This document shows positions 1-10,116 of a DNA stretch of 64,000 nucleotides, piece after piece. This DNA comes from JAGXTF01 sp044224315 (GTDB lineage Bacteria > Bacteroidota > Bacteroidia > NS11-12g > UBA955): assembly GCA_044224315.1 (NCBI GenBank), contig JBGAKR010000002.1, positions 62,001 through 126,000 of the forward strand, written 5' to 3'. Position 1 is the first letter of the stretch; every line of letters begins with the position of its first letter. The notes beneath the pieces were generated by a model. It was not told the origin of the DNA, did not search any database, and saw only the letters and a program-made list of their open reading frames with translations. The position numbers and the translations under genes are program-made.

Positions 1-836
1 TCAACAGGTTTTTCGGTGGTATATCCGGTAAAAAAAGTATAGCCCAGTTTTTTATTTCTTTTGGCAGCATACAAATTAAAATTGGTTTCTTTTAGCGAGG
101 TTTGATTGGCGGTAAAGCTCAATTCCTGCTTCTGCCCCGGATCTTTACTCACCAGATTAATAACCCCGCCTATTGCGTCGCCCCCATACAAAGTGCTGGC
201 TGAGCCTTTAATGATTTCGATTTGTTTCAAATCCAAAGGGGGTATTTGCAGGATGCCAAAACTACCCGACATGCCTCCATACAGTGGCATTCCATCTTTC
301 AAAATTTGGGTATATCGGCCATTTAAACCCTGCACCCTGGCGTAGGTATTGCCCGAACTGGCCGAAACCTGTTGCATCTGAATGCCCGCTATATCACCCA
401 ACAAACTCATAATATTACCCGGTTTAATGCCATTCTCTTCGTTCATATCATCAATCCCCAATACTTCAATCCGGGTGGGATTGTTTTCTATCCGCGAATT
501 GGTGCGCACCGAGGTTACCGTAATTTCCTCCACATCTGATTCGTTGGGCAATAGGAAAATGAAATAGATTTTTCCGGCTGCTATGTCCAACTGAATCGAT
601 TTATTTTCAAAACCAGTGGCATTAAAACTCAAATTAGCTTTGCCCAAATTGGTAAAATTCAATATTGCAACCCCTGCTGAATCGGTAACGGCATTTTCAC
701 TGCCCTCCTTGCTGATTACTTTACAATCCACAACCGGCTCCTTTGATATACTGTCTTTAATGATGAGTGTGATTTGCACCTGTGCATAAAGGTTTGTGCA
801 AAAAAGCACAAGAATCGAAATAAATAACTTTTTCAT
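1..836 (-). CDS. TonB-dependent receptor, N-terminal part (cut by window edge)
   Basis: Reading the minus strand from the ATG at 836 gives an open frame that runs off the left edge (about 278 residues). Residues 1-19 form a signal peptide ending in NLYAQ. A carboxypeptidase-regulatory-like beta-sandwich follows (about 20-105), then a TonB plug domain with the family motif RVQGLNGRYTQILKDG and STLYGGDAIGGVINL, then the first barrel strands. Such outer-membrane receptors import siderophores, metals, vitamins or glycans using TonB energy; the substrate cannot be told from this part. The next gene upstream on this strand (PepSY-like, 888-1337) is only about 50 bases away and could be co-transcribed. 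Confidence 0.9.
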   Translation of the reverse strand, partial: MKKLFISILVLFCTNLYAQVQITLIIKDSISKEPVVDCKVISKEGSENAVTDSAGVAILNFTNLGKANLSFNATGFENKSIQLDIAAGKIYFIFLLPNESDVEEITVTSVRTNSRIENNPTRIEVLGIDDMNEENGIKPGNIMSLLGDIAGIQMQQVSASSGNTYARVQGLNGRYTQILKDGMPLYGGMSGSFGILQIPPLDLKQIEIIKGSASTLYGGDAIGGVINLVSKDPGQKQELSFTANQTSLKETNFNLYAAKRNKKLGYTFFTGYTTEKPV

Positions 837-887
837 TTTTCAATTAATTAACAGGGTGCGAAATAAATTTCGCACCCTTGGGTTTAT

Positions 888-1337
888 TTATTTTTCTACC
901 TCCCTTGACACAAAATTCCCACTGGAATCAAACACTGCAATAATTAATTCCTTCCCTTTTTTTAATTCTATTTCAAATAATGATTTGGACCCTGAAGTTT
1001 CAACCTTCTCGCATTCTTTAATTTTAAATCCTGAAAAATGAGTTGCTAAATACGACTTAATTGCCGCTGGCAAATCCTTGAATTTCATATCCATTTCCGT
1101 CTCAAGCCATTTTGCAGAGCTATCAAAAGTGGCAGAATAATCAATGTCAGTCAATTCAAATTCAACTTCATATTCTGCCGAATTTTCTTTCTCCCATTTA
1201 GCATTTTTAGCATTTGGAAATTTATTTTTAAAAGCTGAAACTACATCAGCAGGTACTTTATTGGCATCGACCTTTTGGCCAAATGCGGCTGCACAGCTAA
1301 CTATAACTGTTAACAGCATGATTGTTTTTCTTTTCAT
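888..1337 (-). CDS. secreted PepSY-like (BLIP-like fold) protein
   Basis: 149 residues. A signal peptide with a hydrophobic core ends near AFGQ (about residue 21). The mature part has two similar alpha-beta units with the pattern VSAFKNKFPNAKNAKWEKE...YEVEFELT and IKSYLATHFSGFKIKECEKV...LFEIELKKG. This is the hallmark of the small periplasmic PepSY-like family (formerly DUF2874) that is abundant in Bacteroidota. The molecular function of the family is unknown; proteins of this kind often lie beside sensor kinases or receptors. It precedes the partial TonB receptor on the same strand. Confidence 0.8.
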   Translation of the reverse strand: MKRKTIMLLTVIVSCAAAFGQKVDANKVPADVVSAFKNKFPNAKNAKWEKENSAEYEVEFELTDIDYSATFDSSAKWLETEMDMKFKDLPAAIKSYLATHFSGFKIKECEKVETSGSKSLFEIELKKGKELIIAVFDSSGNFVSREVEK

Positions 1338-1380
1338 TTTTTGTGTGTTTATTAATTTAATCTAACTTATTAAAGCTCGA

Positions 1381-1791
1381 TTAAACACACGGTGGCCTGA
1401 AAATGTCGGATGAAATTCCGTCTAAAATGGGTTTTTGAATATTGGGTGAAAATCCCGGGACTTCAATAAATGAATTTAAATACTGACAATACTGGGCCAG
1501 ATTAAACACAAACAGAGTGCTATTTGTGCTTACTCTGTTATGATTTTGATGCGGACGCTGTTCATCACCTTGGCCGTGCGAATCAAAAACCCCATCGATA
1601 TTTATTAAATGGTCCGTAATAAAATCAACTGGACCCATGACTTTATCTTCAGTAAGCTTACAGTTTTCATACATGGCAGGCAATTTGGGAAGTATAGAGA
1701 AGTCACCACCTGGCAACAAAACCGTTCCAAGCAGGTAATAAAACGCAAAAAAGCAGGCCAGAATTCGCATTCCTTTACTAATGAAACGCAA
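1381..1791 (-). CDS. conserved small Bacteroidota protein with DEQRPHQ motif
   Basis: 136 residues. One N-terminal hydrophobic segment (about 8-28) acts as signal or anchor, then an acidic and histidine-rich segment (FDSHGQGDEQRPHQNH, about 69-84), and the C-terminus ends IFRPPCV. From memory, this combination (DHL.N.D, H..GDEQ.PH, terminal RPP) marks a Bacteroidota small-protein family often found next to metal-efflux or TonB-receptor genes; no function has been assigned to my knowledge. The His/Asp-rich stretch would suit metal binding, which is inference. An internal Met at residue 8 is a possible alternative start. Confidence 0.6.
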   Translation of the reverse strand: MRFISKGMRILACFFAFYYLLGTVLLPGGDFSILPKLPAMYENCKLTEDKVMGPVDFITDHLINIDGVFDSHGQGDEQRPHQNHNRVSTNSTLFVFNLAQYCQYLNSFIEVPGFSPNIQKPILDGISSDIFRPPCV

Positions 1792-1837
1792 TTACGTATA
1801 AACGTTTCAAAATTCGTTCTTTTTTATTTTTAACACG

Positions 1838-1866
1838 AAAAAAGCCGCCCTTTGCAAGGCGGCTTT
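1838..1866 (-). terminator. rho-independent terminator of the rpoBC operon
   Basis: A GC-rich inverted repeat (GCCGCC / GGCGGC, extended by CTT/AAG and A/T pairs, 3-base loop) lies 25 bases after the rpoC stop. On the minus strand it is followed by a run of T. It closes the block that starts at the tRNA promoter near 14,800. Confidence 0.85.
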
Positions 1867-1890
1867 TGAATGAACTGTTTAAGTTTCGAA

Positions 1891-4800
1891 TTACCCTTCT
1901 ACAGCTTCCATTTTGGAGGCCATCAGGCGGTCGTACTCTTCTTTACTTCCGGTTACTACACCTTCATAAGAACGCAAACCGGTACCGGCAGGAATTAAGT
2001 GACCCACGATCACGTTTTCTTTCAAGCCAGACAATTCGTCGATTTTACCAGAGATGGCAGCTTCGTTCAGTACTTTGGTAGTTTCCTGGAACGATGCAGC
2101 ACTCATAAAGCTACGGGTTCCCAAAGAAGCTTTGGTAATACCCATAAGCACTGGCTGAGCTGTAGCGGCAATCGCATCCCTGAATTCTACCAAGGCTTTG
2201 TCTTGACGACGCAGCGCACTGTTTTCCTGACGCAAGTCTTTCAGACTCACAATCTGGCCCGCATGCATATTGGTACTTTCACCCGGATCGGTAACAAATT
2301 TTTTGTCCCAAATCCAGTCGTTTTCTTTTTGAAGATCCCAACGATCCACATTTTCGCTTTCAAGGAAACGGGTATCACCCGGATCCACGATTTCCATTTT
2401 CTGCATCATCTGACGCACAATTGCTTCGATATGTTTATCGTTGATTTTTACACCCTGTAAGCGGTATACTTCCTGAATACCATTGAGGATATAACGTTGT
2501 ACAGAGGCAGGTCCTTCAATGCGCAGAATATCCTGTGGTGTAATGGCACCATCAGACAATGGCTGACCGGCGCGAACGTAGTCACCATCATGCACCAGAA
2601 TGTGCTTTTGCAAAGCCACCTGGTAGTGTTTGGTATCTCCGTCTTTGCTGGTAACAATAATCTCCTGGTTACCTCGTTTTGATACACCGTAAGTTACCAC
2701 ACCGTCAATCTCACTTACTACAGCTGGGTTTGAAGGGTTACGCGCTTCGAAAAGCTCGGTAACACGTGGCAAACCACCTGTAATATCGCGGGTACGGGTA
2801 GCACTTCTTGGAATTTTAGCAAGGGTATCACCGGCTTTTACTTTGGCACCGTTTTTAGCCACCAGGATAGAACCCAACGGCATATTAAAGTGCTTCTCGT
2901 TATCGCCTTTACCGCGCACCCACATTACCGGGATTTTAGTTTTATCGCGGTTTTCAGTGATTACTGATTCATACAAACCAGTTTGGTCATCCCCTTCTTC
3001 GCGCATATTTACACCTTCGATAATGTTTTCAAATTCAACAGTACCGTCGATATCACTAATAATCAGGGTATTAAATGGATCCCAGGTGCACAATCTGTCG
3101 CCTTTTTTCACAGTTTGACCCTCTTTCACAGTTAAGTGCGCACCATAAGGTACATTAAAGCTGGTGATTACTATGTTGTTTTTGGCATCCAGAATGCGGA
3201 TTTCACCAGAACGGCCCAATACCACATCCACTTTGTTTACCTCACCTGAAACCTCGTCTGTGATTTCTTTTTTCACGGTGCGCATGCTATCAAAGCTGAT
3301 CACACCATCGTATTTGGTTTCAAGTGAGTTATCGGCTGCAATGTTCATCGCAGTACCCCCTGTGTGGAAGGTACGCAGAGTAAGCTGTGTACCAGGTTCA
3401 CCAATGGATTGTGCGGCAATTACACCCACAGCTTCACCCGCTTGCACCATTCTACCGGTAGACAGGTTGCGGCCGTAGCATTTTGCACATACACCGGTTT
3501 TGGTTTCGCAGGTAAGTACCGAACGGATTTCCATTTCTTCAATACCAGCGGCATCAATTGCATTGGCAGCGGCTTCGGTAATTTCTTCACCCGCATGAAT
3601 AATGATATCGTCGGTGCCAGGGATGTATACATCATCCAGCGCGGTACGACCCAAAATTCTCTCATACAAACTTTCGGCAACCTCATCGTTGTTTACAATA
3701 GCCGACATGGCAATACCACGCAGGGTACCGCAGTCTTCTTCGGTAATTACAACATCCTGGGCTACATCGTGCAAACGACGGGTAAGGTAACCCGCATCCG
3801 CAGTTTTAAGCGCTGTATCGGCCAAACCTTTACGAGCACCGTGTGTAGAGATAAAGTATTCAAGTACGTTCAAACCTTCTTTAAAGTTTGAAATAATTGG
3901 GTTTTCAATGGTGTCTCCGGTACCGCTTCCACCACTTTTTTGTGGTTTAGCCATCAGGCCACGCATACCACCGAGCTGACGAATCTGCTCGTTAGAACCA
4001 CGGGCTCCGGAATCCAGCATCATGTAAATCGGGTTGAAGCCCTGATCATCTTCGCTCAGTTCTTTAATCAGAATGCGAGCCAGTTGATTATTTACACGGG
4101 TCCAAAGGTCAATTACCTGGTTATAACGTTCGTTATTGGTAATGAAACCCATATCGGCATTGCTTTGGATTTCCTGTACTTCTTCCATGGCCTTTTTCAC
4201 TAATCCGTCTTTTTCATCCGGAATTTTTACATAGCTCATGTTAAAGCTAAGACCACCGCGGAATGCATAGTGGAAACCAATGTTTTTGATGTTATCCAGG
4301 AAGTCGGCAGCTTTTGCTACACCGGCCACACGAATCATGTTTGAAATGATATCTCTCAGATTCTTCTTTTTCAGAAGTTCGTTGATATAACCATATTCGG
4401 CAGGAACCTGCTCGTTAAAGATTACACGACCCACAGTGGTATCGATGATACGCCAGTGGAATTCATTGCCTTCTTTTACACGCACACGGCATTTAATTTT
4501 GGCATGCATTTCAGCACGTTTTTCGTTAAATGCAATGATGGCTTCCTCGGCGCTGTAGAAAGTAAGGCCTTCACCCAAAACAGGGCGTTCTTTAGTGCCT
4601 TTGCGTTCTTTGGTAATGTAGTACAGACCCAGAATCATATCCTGAGAAGGTACAGTTACCGGAGAGCCGTTTGCAGGGTTAAGAATGTTGTGCGAGGCCA
4701 ACATCAGAATCTGGGCTTCCGCGATGGCTGCATTTCCCAATGGAACGTGCACCGCCATTTGGTCACCGTCAAAATCCGCGTTGAAACCGGTACAAACCAA

Positions 4801-6192
4801 TGGGTGCAGCTGAATGGCTTTACCCTCGATCAGTTTTGGCTGGAAAGCCTGAATACCCAATCTGTGCAGTGTTGGAGCACGGTTTAGCAATACAGGATGT
4901 CCTTTCAGTATGTTTTCAAGAATATCCCAGATTACAGGGTCTTTCTTTTCTACAATTTTCTTAGCCGTTTTAACGGTTTTTACAATACCCCTTTCAATCA
5001 GTTTGCGAATAATAAAGGGTTTGAAAAGTTCGGCCGCCATATTTTTAGGCAATCCGCACTCATTCAATTTCAGAGTTGGACCAACCACAATTACCGAACG
5101 ACCTGAGTAATCCACACGTTTACCGAGCAGATTCTGACGGAAACGACCCTGTTTACCTTTCAGCATATCGCTGAGAGATTTCAGGGGACGGTTACCATCG
5201 CTTTTTACAGCACTGGCGCGGCGGGTATTATCCAGCAAGGAGTCAACAGCTTCCTGCAGCATGCGTTTTTCGTTACGCAGAATTACTTCAGGGGCTTTGA
5301 TTTCAACCAGTCTTTTCAAACGGTTGTTGCGGATAATTACGCGGCGATAAAGGTCATTCAAATCCGAGGTTGCGAAACGACCACCTTCCAGCGGAACGAG
5401 TGGGCGCAATTCGGGTGGAATTACCGGCAACATTTTCATAATCATCCACTCGGGGCGGTTTTCACCGGTGCGCTGAGCAGAACGGAAGCTTTCGATTACC
5501 TTCAGGCGTTTCAGGGCTTCCTGTTTACGCTGTTGGCTGGTTTCGGTAGCTGCCTGATTACGCAGGTTGTAGGAAAGTGTGTCGAGGTTAATGCGGGAAA
5601 GCAATTCCTGCAAAGCTTCGGCACCCATTTTGGCTACAAACTTATTGGGGTCGGTATCATCCAGCATTTGGTTCTCTTTGGGCAAAGAGTCCACAATGTC
5701 CAGATATTCCTCTTCGGTAAGCAGATCCAGGTAGTTGGTGTTTGATGCGGCACCGGTTTGGATTACTACATATCTTTCGTAGTAAATAACCATATCCAGC
5801 TTTTTAGAAGGGATACCCAACAGGTAACCAATCTTATTAGGCAGGGAACGGAAATACCAGATATGTGCAACAGGCACTACCAGGTTGATGTGACCCATGC
5901 GTTCACGGCGTACCTTTTTCTCGGTAACCTCCACGCCGCAACGGTCGCACACAATACCCTTATAACGGATGCGTTTGTATTTGCCGCAATGACATTCGTA
6001 ATCCTTGATAGGACCAAAAATGCGTTCGCAAAACAATCCACCCATTTCGGGTTTATAACTGCGGTAGTTAATGGTTTCGGGTTTAGTAACCTCACCAAAA
6101 CTGCGACGCAGGATAGTCTCAGGCGAAGCAAGCGAGATGCGAATCTTGCTGAAATTGCTGCCTATTTTTTGAACTTTTTTCTGTGTTTGCAT
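1891..6192 (-). CDS. rpoC: RNA polymerase subunit beta'
   Basis: 1433 residues, full length for the Bacteroidota form. The N-terminal zinc ribbon is seen as CHC at 67-69 and CDRC at 82-85. The catalytic Mg-binding loop NADFDGDQM is near residue 472, and the second zinc site (CETKTGVCAKC) lies in the C-terminal third, followed by the trigger-loop region (IGEPGTQLTLRTFHTGG). It forms the active site of RNA polymerase with the beta subunit. It starts 18 bases after the rpoB stop and is the last gene of the operon. Confidence 0.99.
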   Translation of the reverse strand: MQTQKKVQKIGSNFSKIRISLASPETILRRSFGEVTKPETINYRSYKPEMGGLFCERIFGPIKDYECHCGKYKRIRYKGIVCDRCGVEVTEKKVRRERMGHINLVVPVAHIWYFRSLPNKIGYLLGIPSKKLDMVIYYERYVVIQTGAASNTNYLDLLTEEEYLDIVDSLPKENQMLDDTDPNKFVAKMGAEALQELLSRINLDTLSYNLRNQAATETSQQRKQEALKRLKVIESFRSAQRTGENRPEWMIMKMLPVIPPELRPLVPLEGGRFATSDLNDLYRRVIIRNNRLKRLVEIKAPEVILRNEKRMLQEAVDSLLDNTRRASAVKSDGNRPLKSLSDMLKGKQGRFRQNLLGKRVDYSGRSVIVVGPTLKLNECGLPKNMAAELFKPFIIRKLIERGIVKTVKTAKKIVEKKDPVIWDILENILKGHPVLLNRAPTLHRLGIQAFQPKLIEGKAIQLHPLVCTGFNADFDGDQMAVHVPLGNAAIAEAQILMLASHNILNPANGSPVTVPSQDMILGLYYITKERKGTKERPVLGEGLTFYSAEEAIIAFNEKRAEMHAKIKCRVRVKEGNEFHWRIIDTTVGRVIFNEQVPAEYGYINELLKKKNLRDIISNMIRVAGVAKAADFLDNIKNIGFHYAFRGGLSFNMSYVKIPDEKDGLVKKAMEEVQEIQSNADMGFITNNERYNQVIDLWTRVNNQLARILIKELSEDDQGFNPIYMMLDSGARGSNEQIRQLGGMRGLMAKPQKSGGSGTGDTIENPIISNFKEGLNVLEYFISTHGARKGLADTALKTADAGYLTRRLHDVAQDVVITEEDCGTLRGIAMSAIVNNDEVAESLYERILGRTALDDVYIPGTDDIIIHAGEEITEAAANAIDAAGIEEMEIRSVLTCETKTGVCAKCYGRNLSTGRMVQAGEAVGVIAAQSIGEPGTQLTLRTFHTGGTAMNIAADNSLETKYDGVISFDSMRTVKKEITDEVSGEVNKVDVVLGRSGEIRILDAKNNIVITSFNVPYGAHLTVKEGQTVKKGDRLCTWDPFNTLIISDIDGTVEFENIIEGVNMREEGDDQTGLYESVITENRDKTKIPVMWVRGKGDNEKHFNMPLGSILVAKNGAKVKAGDTLAKIPRSATRTRDITGGLPRVTELFEARNPSNPAVVSEIDGVVTYGVSKRGNQEIIVTSKDGDTKHYQVALQKHILVHDGDYVRAGQPLSDGAITPQDILRIEGPASVQRYILNGIQEVYRLQGVKINDKHIEAIVRQMMQKMEIVDPGDTRFLESENVDRWDLQKENDWIWDKKFVTDPGESTNMHAGQIVSLKDLRQENSALRRQDKALVEFRDAIAATAQPVLMGITKASLGTRSFMSAASFQETTKVLNEAAISGKIDELSGLKENVIVGHLIPAGTGLRSYEGVVTGSKEEYDRLMASKMEAVEG

Positions 6193-6210
6193 TACTTTTT
6201 CTCAAAAAAA

Positions 6211-9200
6211 TTAATCCATGAAACTTACTTCCAGACCCAAACCTCTCAGCTCGTGAACCAATACGTTGAACGACTCTGGGGTACCAATGTTGGTGATGTT
6301 TTCACCTTTAACAATGGCCTCGTAAGCTTTGGCACGGCCGGTGATATCATCCGACTTAACGGTAAGAATCTCACGCAGGATATTGGATGCACCGAATGCT
6401 TCCAGTGCCCAAACCTCCATCTCACCAAAACGCTGACCCCCAAACTGGGCTTTACCACCCAATGGTTGCTGCGTAATAAGGCTGTATGGCCCGATTGAAC
6501 GTGCGTGCATCTTATCATCCACCATGTGACCGAGTTTCAACATATAGATAATACCCACTGTGGTTGGTTGGTTGAATTTCTCTCCAGACAAACCATCGTT
6601 GAGGTAAACCAATCCGTTTAGCGGAATATTGGCTTTTCTAGAGTAGTCGTCCAGTTCAGAAATGCTTGCACCGTCGAAAATCGGGGTAGCGAATTTCACG
6701 CCCAATTCTTTACCGGCCCAGCCCAGCACAGTTTCATAAATCTGACCCAGGTTCATCCTTGAAGGTACACCCAATGGATTCAGTACGATATCCACGGGGG
6801 TTCCGTCATCCAGGAATGGCATATCTTCTTCGCGCACGATACGGGCTACAATACCCTTGTTACCATGTCGACCCGCCATTTTATCACCCACTTTCAGTTT
6901 ACGTTTGTTGGCCACATATACTTTGGCCATTTGCAGAATACCGGTTGGCAATTCATCGCCCACGCTGATCGCATAATGCTCGCGTTTAAAGTTGGTTACG
7001 CGGTCGTTATAAACGTTAATGAAGTTGGTAAGTGCCCTTACGATCAGTTCATTTTTCTCTTCATCGCCAGTCCAGTTGTGATAGTTCACGCTTGAATAGT
7101 CGATGCTCATCAGATTTTTCTGGGTAAATTTGGTTCCTTTGGCAATCAGCTCTTCGCTATACATATTGTATACACCAGCGCTGGTTTTGCCATTTACAAT
7201 CTGGAACAGTTTTTTAACCAGTTCATCTTTCAGTTCGGCGGCCTCTTTCTTGTGGTCGTCTTCCAGTTTCTGGAGGCGATTTTTATCATTAGCACGCGCG
7301 TTTTTATCTTTTTTGGATTTGCTGAACAGCTTTTTGTCGATTACAACACCGGTAGTTCCAGGGGCAGCTTTCAACGAAGCATCCTTCACATCACCTGCTT
7401 TGTCGCCAAAGATAGCGCGCAGCAGTTTTTCTTCTGGTGAAGGTTCGGTTTCTCCTTTAGGGGTAATTTTACCAATCAGGATATCACCTTCTTTAACCTC
7501 AGCACCGATGCGAATCAAACCGTTCTCATCCAGGTTTTTGGTCATTTCATCACTTACGTTTGGAATATCATTGGTAAGTTCTTCTTCACCGCGTTTGGTG
7601 TCGCGCACTTCCAATTCAAATTCGGTAATGTAAATGGTGGTAAACCAATCTTCTTTTACTACTTTTTCAGAGATTACTATCGCATCCTCAAAGTTGTAAC
7701 CCTGCCATGGCATGAAAGCCACTTTAAGGTTACGACCCAGCGCAAGTTCACCGCCTTGGGTAGCATATCCTTCGCACAGCACCTGGCCCTTGCTCACTTT
7801 GTCGCCCTTCTGAACGATGGGGCAAAGGTTGATGCAAGAATTTTGGTTGGTGCGGCGGAATTTGGTTAAGTAGTAAGTTTTGGTATTGCCGGTAAAGCTT
7901 ACCAAATCATCGTTATCGTTGTGTTCATAGCGAATGCGGATTTCGCGGGCATCCACATATTCTACCACTCCATTGCCTTCGGCATTGATGAGTGAACGGC
8001 TGTCTTGCGCTACTTTTTTCTCAAGACCGGTTCCTACAATCGGAGCTTCGGGCTTAATCAAAGGTACTGCCTGACGTTGCATGTTCGATCCCATCAGCGC
8101 GCGGTTTGCATCATCATGTTCAAGGAACGGAATCAGCGAAGCGGCAATAGATACAATCTGGTTAGGAGCTACGTCCATATAGTCAATCACATCTGGTGCA
8201 ACAAGTGGGAAGTCGCCCTCTTTACGTGATTTTACCAATGCAGTTTTAAAGTTGCCTTTCGCATCTACCTCGGCATTTGCCTGGGCAATGGTTTTTTGGT
8301 CTTCTTCTTCTGCACTCAGGTATACAATACCATCTTCAATTTTGCCATCGGTAACTTTTCTGTATGGGGTTTCCAGGAAGCCCATGCTGTTAATTTTAGC
8401 ATGCACACACAAAGAAGATATCAAACCAATGTTTGGTCCTTCAGGAGTTTCGATGGTACAAAGGCGTCCATAATGCGTATAGTGAACGTCACGCACCTCA
8501 AAACCTGCTCTTTCGCGGCTCAAACCACCTGGTCCGAGTGCAGAAAGCCTTCTTTTGTGGGTAATCTCAGCCAGCGGATTGATTTGATCCAGGAACTGAG
8601 AAAGCTGGTTGGTACCGAAGAATGAGTTAATTACAGATGAAAGAGTACGTGCGTTTACCAGATCCTGCGGGGTGAATACCTCGTTATCCCGGATATTCAT
8701 TTTTTCGCGGATGGTACGGGCCATACGGGCCAAACCTACTCCAAACTGGGCATACAATTGCTCACCCACAGTGCGCACACGGCGGTTACTCAAGTGGTCA
8801 ATATCATCCAGTATTTCAGATCCGTTAAACAGGTGAATGAGGTAATTGATAATGCTGATAATGTCAGCTTTGGTCAATACTTTCACATCCATGCCTGTTT
8901 CCAGGTTCAGTTTTTTGTTAATACGATAGCGGCCTACTTCACCTAAATCGTAACGTTTATCTGAGAAGAACAAACGCTCAATGATACCACGGGCGGTTTC
9001 TTCATCCGGTGGATCTGCGTTACGCAATTGGCGGTAGATTACTTCAAGTGCCTCTTTACCGTTGTTTGATGTATCTTTTTGCAGGGTATTGTAAATGATG
9101 TCGTAGTTTACATCGTTTTTACCTTCAGCAGAAAGGATGATGGTTTTAACACCGGCATCCACAATTACATCAATATGGTCATCGGTAAGAATGGTATCCC

Positions 9201-10014
9201 TTTCCAGGATAACTTCATTCCTTTCGATAGATACCACCTCACCGGTATCTTCATCCACAAAGTCTTCAATCCAGGTGCGAAGAACCCTAGCGGCTAATTT
9301 GCGACCGATTACTTTTTTAAGACCTGATTTAGATACTTTAACTTCTTCACTCAAACCGAAGATATCGAGAATGTCTTTATCACTCTCAAATCCGATGGCG
9401 CGAAGCAGTGTGGTAACGGGGAATTTCTTTTTACGGTCGATGTAGGCATACATCACAGCGTTCACGTCGGTAGCAAACTCAATCCACGAACCTTTGAAAG
9501 GGATAACGCGGGCCGAGTATAATTTGGTACCGTTGGAGTGAATGCTTTGACCGAAGAATACACCGGGTGAGCGGTGCAATTGACTTACAATTACACGTTC
9601 GGCACCATTAATAATAAAGGTACCGTTGGGGGTCATGTAAGGGATAGTGCCCAGATATACATCCTGCACAATGGTTTTGAAATCTTCGTGTTCGGGGTCG
9701 TTACAGCTGAGTTTCAGTTTCGCTTTCAGCGGAACTGCGTAGCTCAGACCGCGTTCGATACACTCCTGAAGGGTATATCTTGGCGGATCGACAAAGTAAT
9801 CAAGGAATTCCAGAACGAAAATATTCCTTGTATCGGTAATGGGGAAGTTTTCACGAAACATTTTGAAAAGTCCCTCACCTTCCCGTTTGTCGGCGGGAGT
9901 ATCGAGTTGAAAGAACTCCTGGAATGATTTCAGCTGAACATCCAGAAAGTCAGGATAATCAATCGCATGTTTTACCTTGCCGAATGAAATCCTTTGGTTT
10001 TGTGTCGTGCTCAA
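6211..10014 (-). CDS. rpoB: RNA polymerase subunit beta
   Basis: 1267 residues. Family landmarks in order: the N-terminal protrusion and lobe, the rifampicin-pocket region (NQLSQFLDQINPLAEITHKRRLSALGPGG is split here as the segment around residues 490-520), the GRHGNKG flap and clamp contact, and the C-terminal AFGASNILREILTVKSDD. Binds DNA and nascent RNA and carries the rifampicin site in bacteria generally. A 102-base gap containing a hairpin separates it from rplL upstream. Confidence 0.99.
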   Translation of the reverse strand: MSTTQNQRISFGKVKHAIDYPDFLDVQLKSFQEFFQLDTPADKREGEGLFKMFRENFPITDTRNIFVLEFLDYFVDPPRYTLQECIERGLSYAVPLKAKLKLSCNDPEHEDFKTIVQDVYLGTIPYMTPNGTFIINGAERVIVSQLHRSPGVFFGQSIHSNGTKLYSARVIPFKGSWIEFATDVNAVMYAYIDRKKKFPVTTLLRAIGFESDKDILDIFGLSEEVKVSKSGLKKVIGRKLAARVLRTWIEDFVDEDTGEVVSIERNEVILERDTILTDDHIDVIVDAGVKTIILSAEGKNDVNYDIIYNTLQKDTSNNGKEALEVIYRQLRNADPPDEETARGIIERLFFSDKRYDLGEVGRYRINKKLNLETGMDVKVLTKADIISIINYLIHLFNGSEILDDIDHLSNRRVRTVGEQLYAQFGVGLARMARTIREKMNIRDNEVFTPQDLVNARTLSSVINSFFGTNQLSQFLDQINPLAEITHKRRLSALGPGGLSRERAGFEVRDVHYTHYGRLCTIETPEGPNIGLISSLCVHAKINSMGFLETPYRKVTDGKIEDGIVYLSAEEEDQKTIAQANAEVDAKGNFKTALVKSRKEGDFPLVAPDVIDYMDVAPNQIVSIAASLIPFLEHDDANRALMGSNMQRQAVPLIKPEAPIVGTGLEKKVAQDSRSLINAEGNGVVEYVDAREIRIRYEHNDNDDLVSFTGNTKTYYLTKFRRTNQNSCINLCPIVQKGDKVSKGQVLCEGYATQGGELALGRNLKVAFMPWQGYNFEDAIVISEKVVKEDWFTTIYITEFELEVRDTKRGEEELTNDIPNVSDEMTKNLDENGLIRIGAEVKEGDILIGKITPKGETEPSPEEKLLRAIFGDKAGDVKDASLKAAPGTTGVVIDKKLFSKSKKDKNARANDKNRLQKLEDDHKKEAAELKDELVKKLFQIVNGKTSAGVYNMYSEELIAKGTKFTQKNLMSIDYSSVNYHNWTGDEEKNELIVRALTNFINVYNDRVTNFKREHYAISVGDELPTGILQMAKVYVANKRKLKVGDKMAGRHGNKGIVARIVREEDMPFLDDGTPVDIVLNPLGVPSRMNLGQIYETVLGWAGKELGVKFATPIFDGASISELDDYSRKANIPLNGLVYLNDGLSGEKFNQPTTVGIIYMLKLGHMVDDKMHARSIGPYSLITQQPLGGKAQFGGQRFGEMEVWALEAFGASNILREILTVKSDDITGRAKAYEAIVKGENITNIGTPESFNVLVHELRGLGLEVSFMD

Positions 10015-10064
10015 TTTTTTGTTTTTTTTGTTTTACAATGGGTAACCTACAGGAAAAGATAAAC

Positions 10065-10099
10065 GACCAAAAGGCCCGCGGTAATCCGGGGCCCTGGTC
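10065..10099 (-). promoter_or_regulatory. imperfect hairpin in the rplL-rpoB spacer
   Basis: GACC(A)..GGCCC.CGG pairs with CCG.GGCC.TGGTC around a short AT loop, giving a long interrupted GC-rich stem in the 102-base gap between rplL and rpoB. It has no T-run. In E. coli the same gap carries an attenuator and an RNase III site; by analogy this is a processing or attenuation element that sets the L12-to-RNAP ratio, which is inference. Confidence 0.5.
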
Positions 10100-10116
10100 A
10101 TCATAGTTGGTAATAG

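Noticed and set aside
5758..6498. 246-codon plus-strand open frame over rpoC and rpoB
   Set aside because: It is antisense to two certain genes and spans their junction; its residues show no family pattern and the opposite frames are fully conserved proteins.
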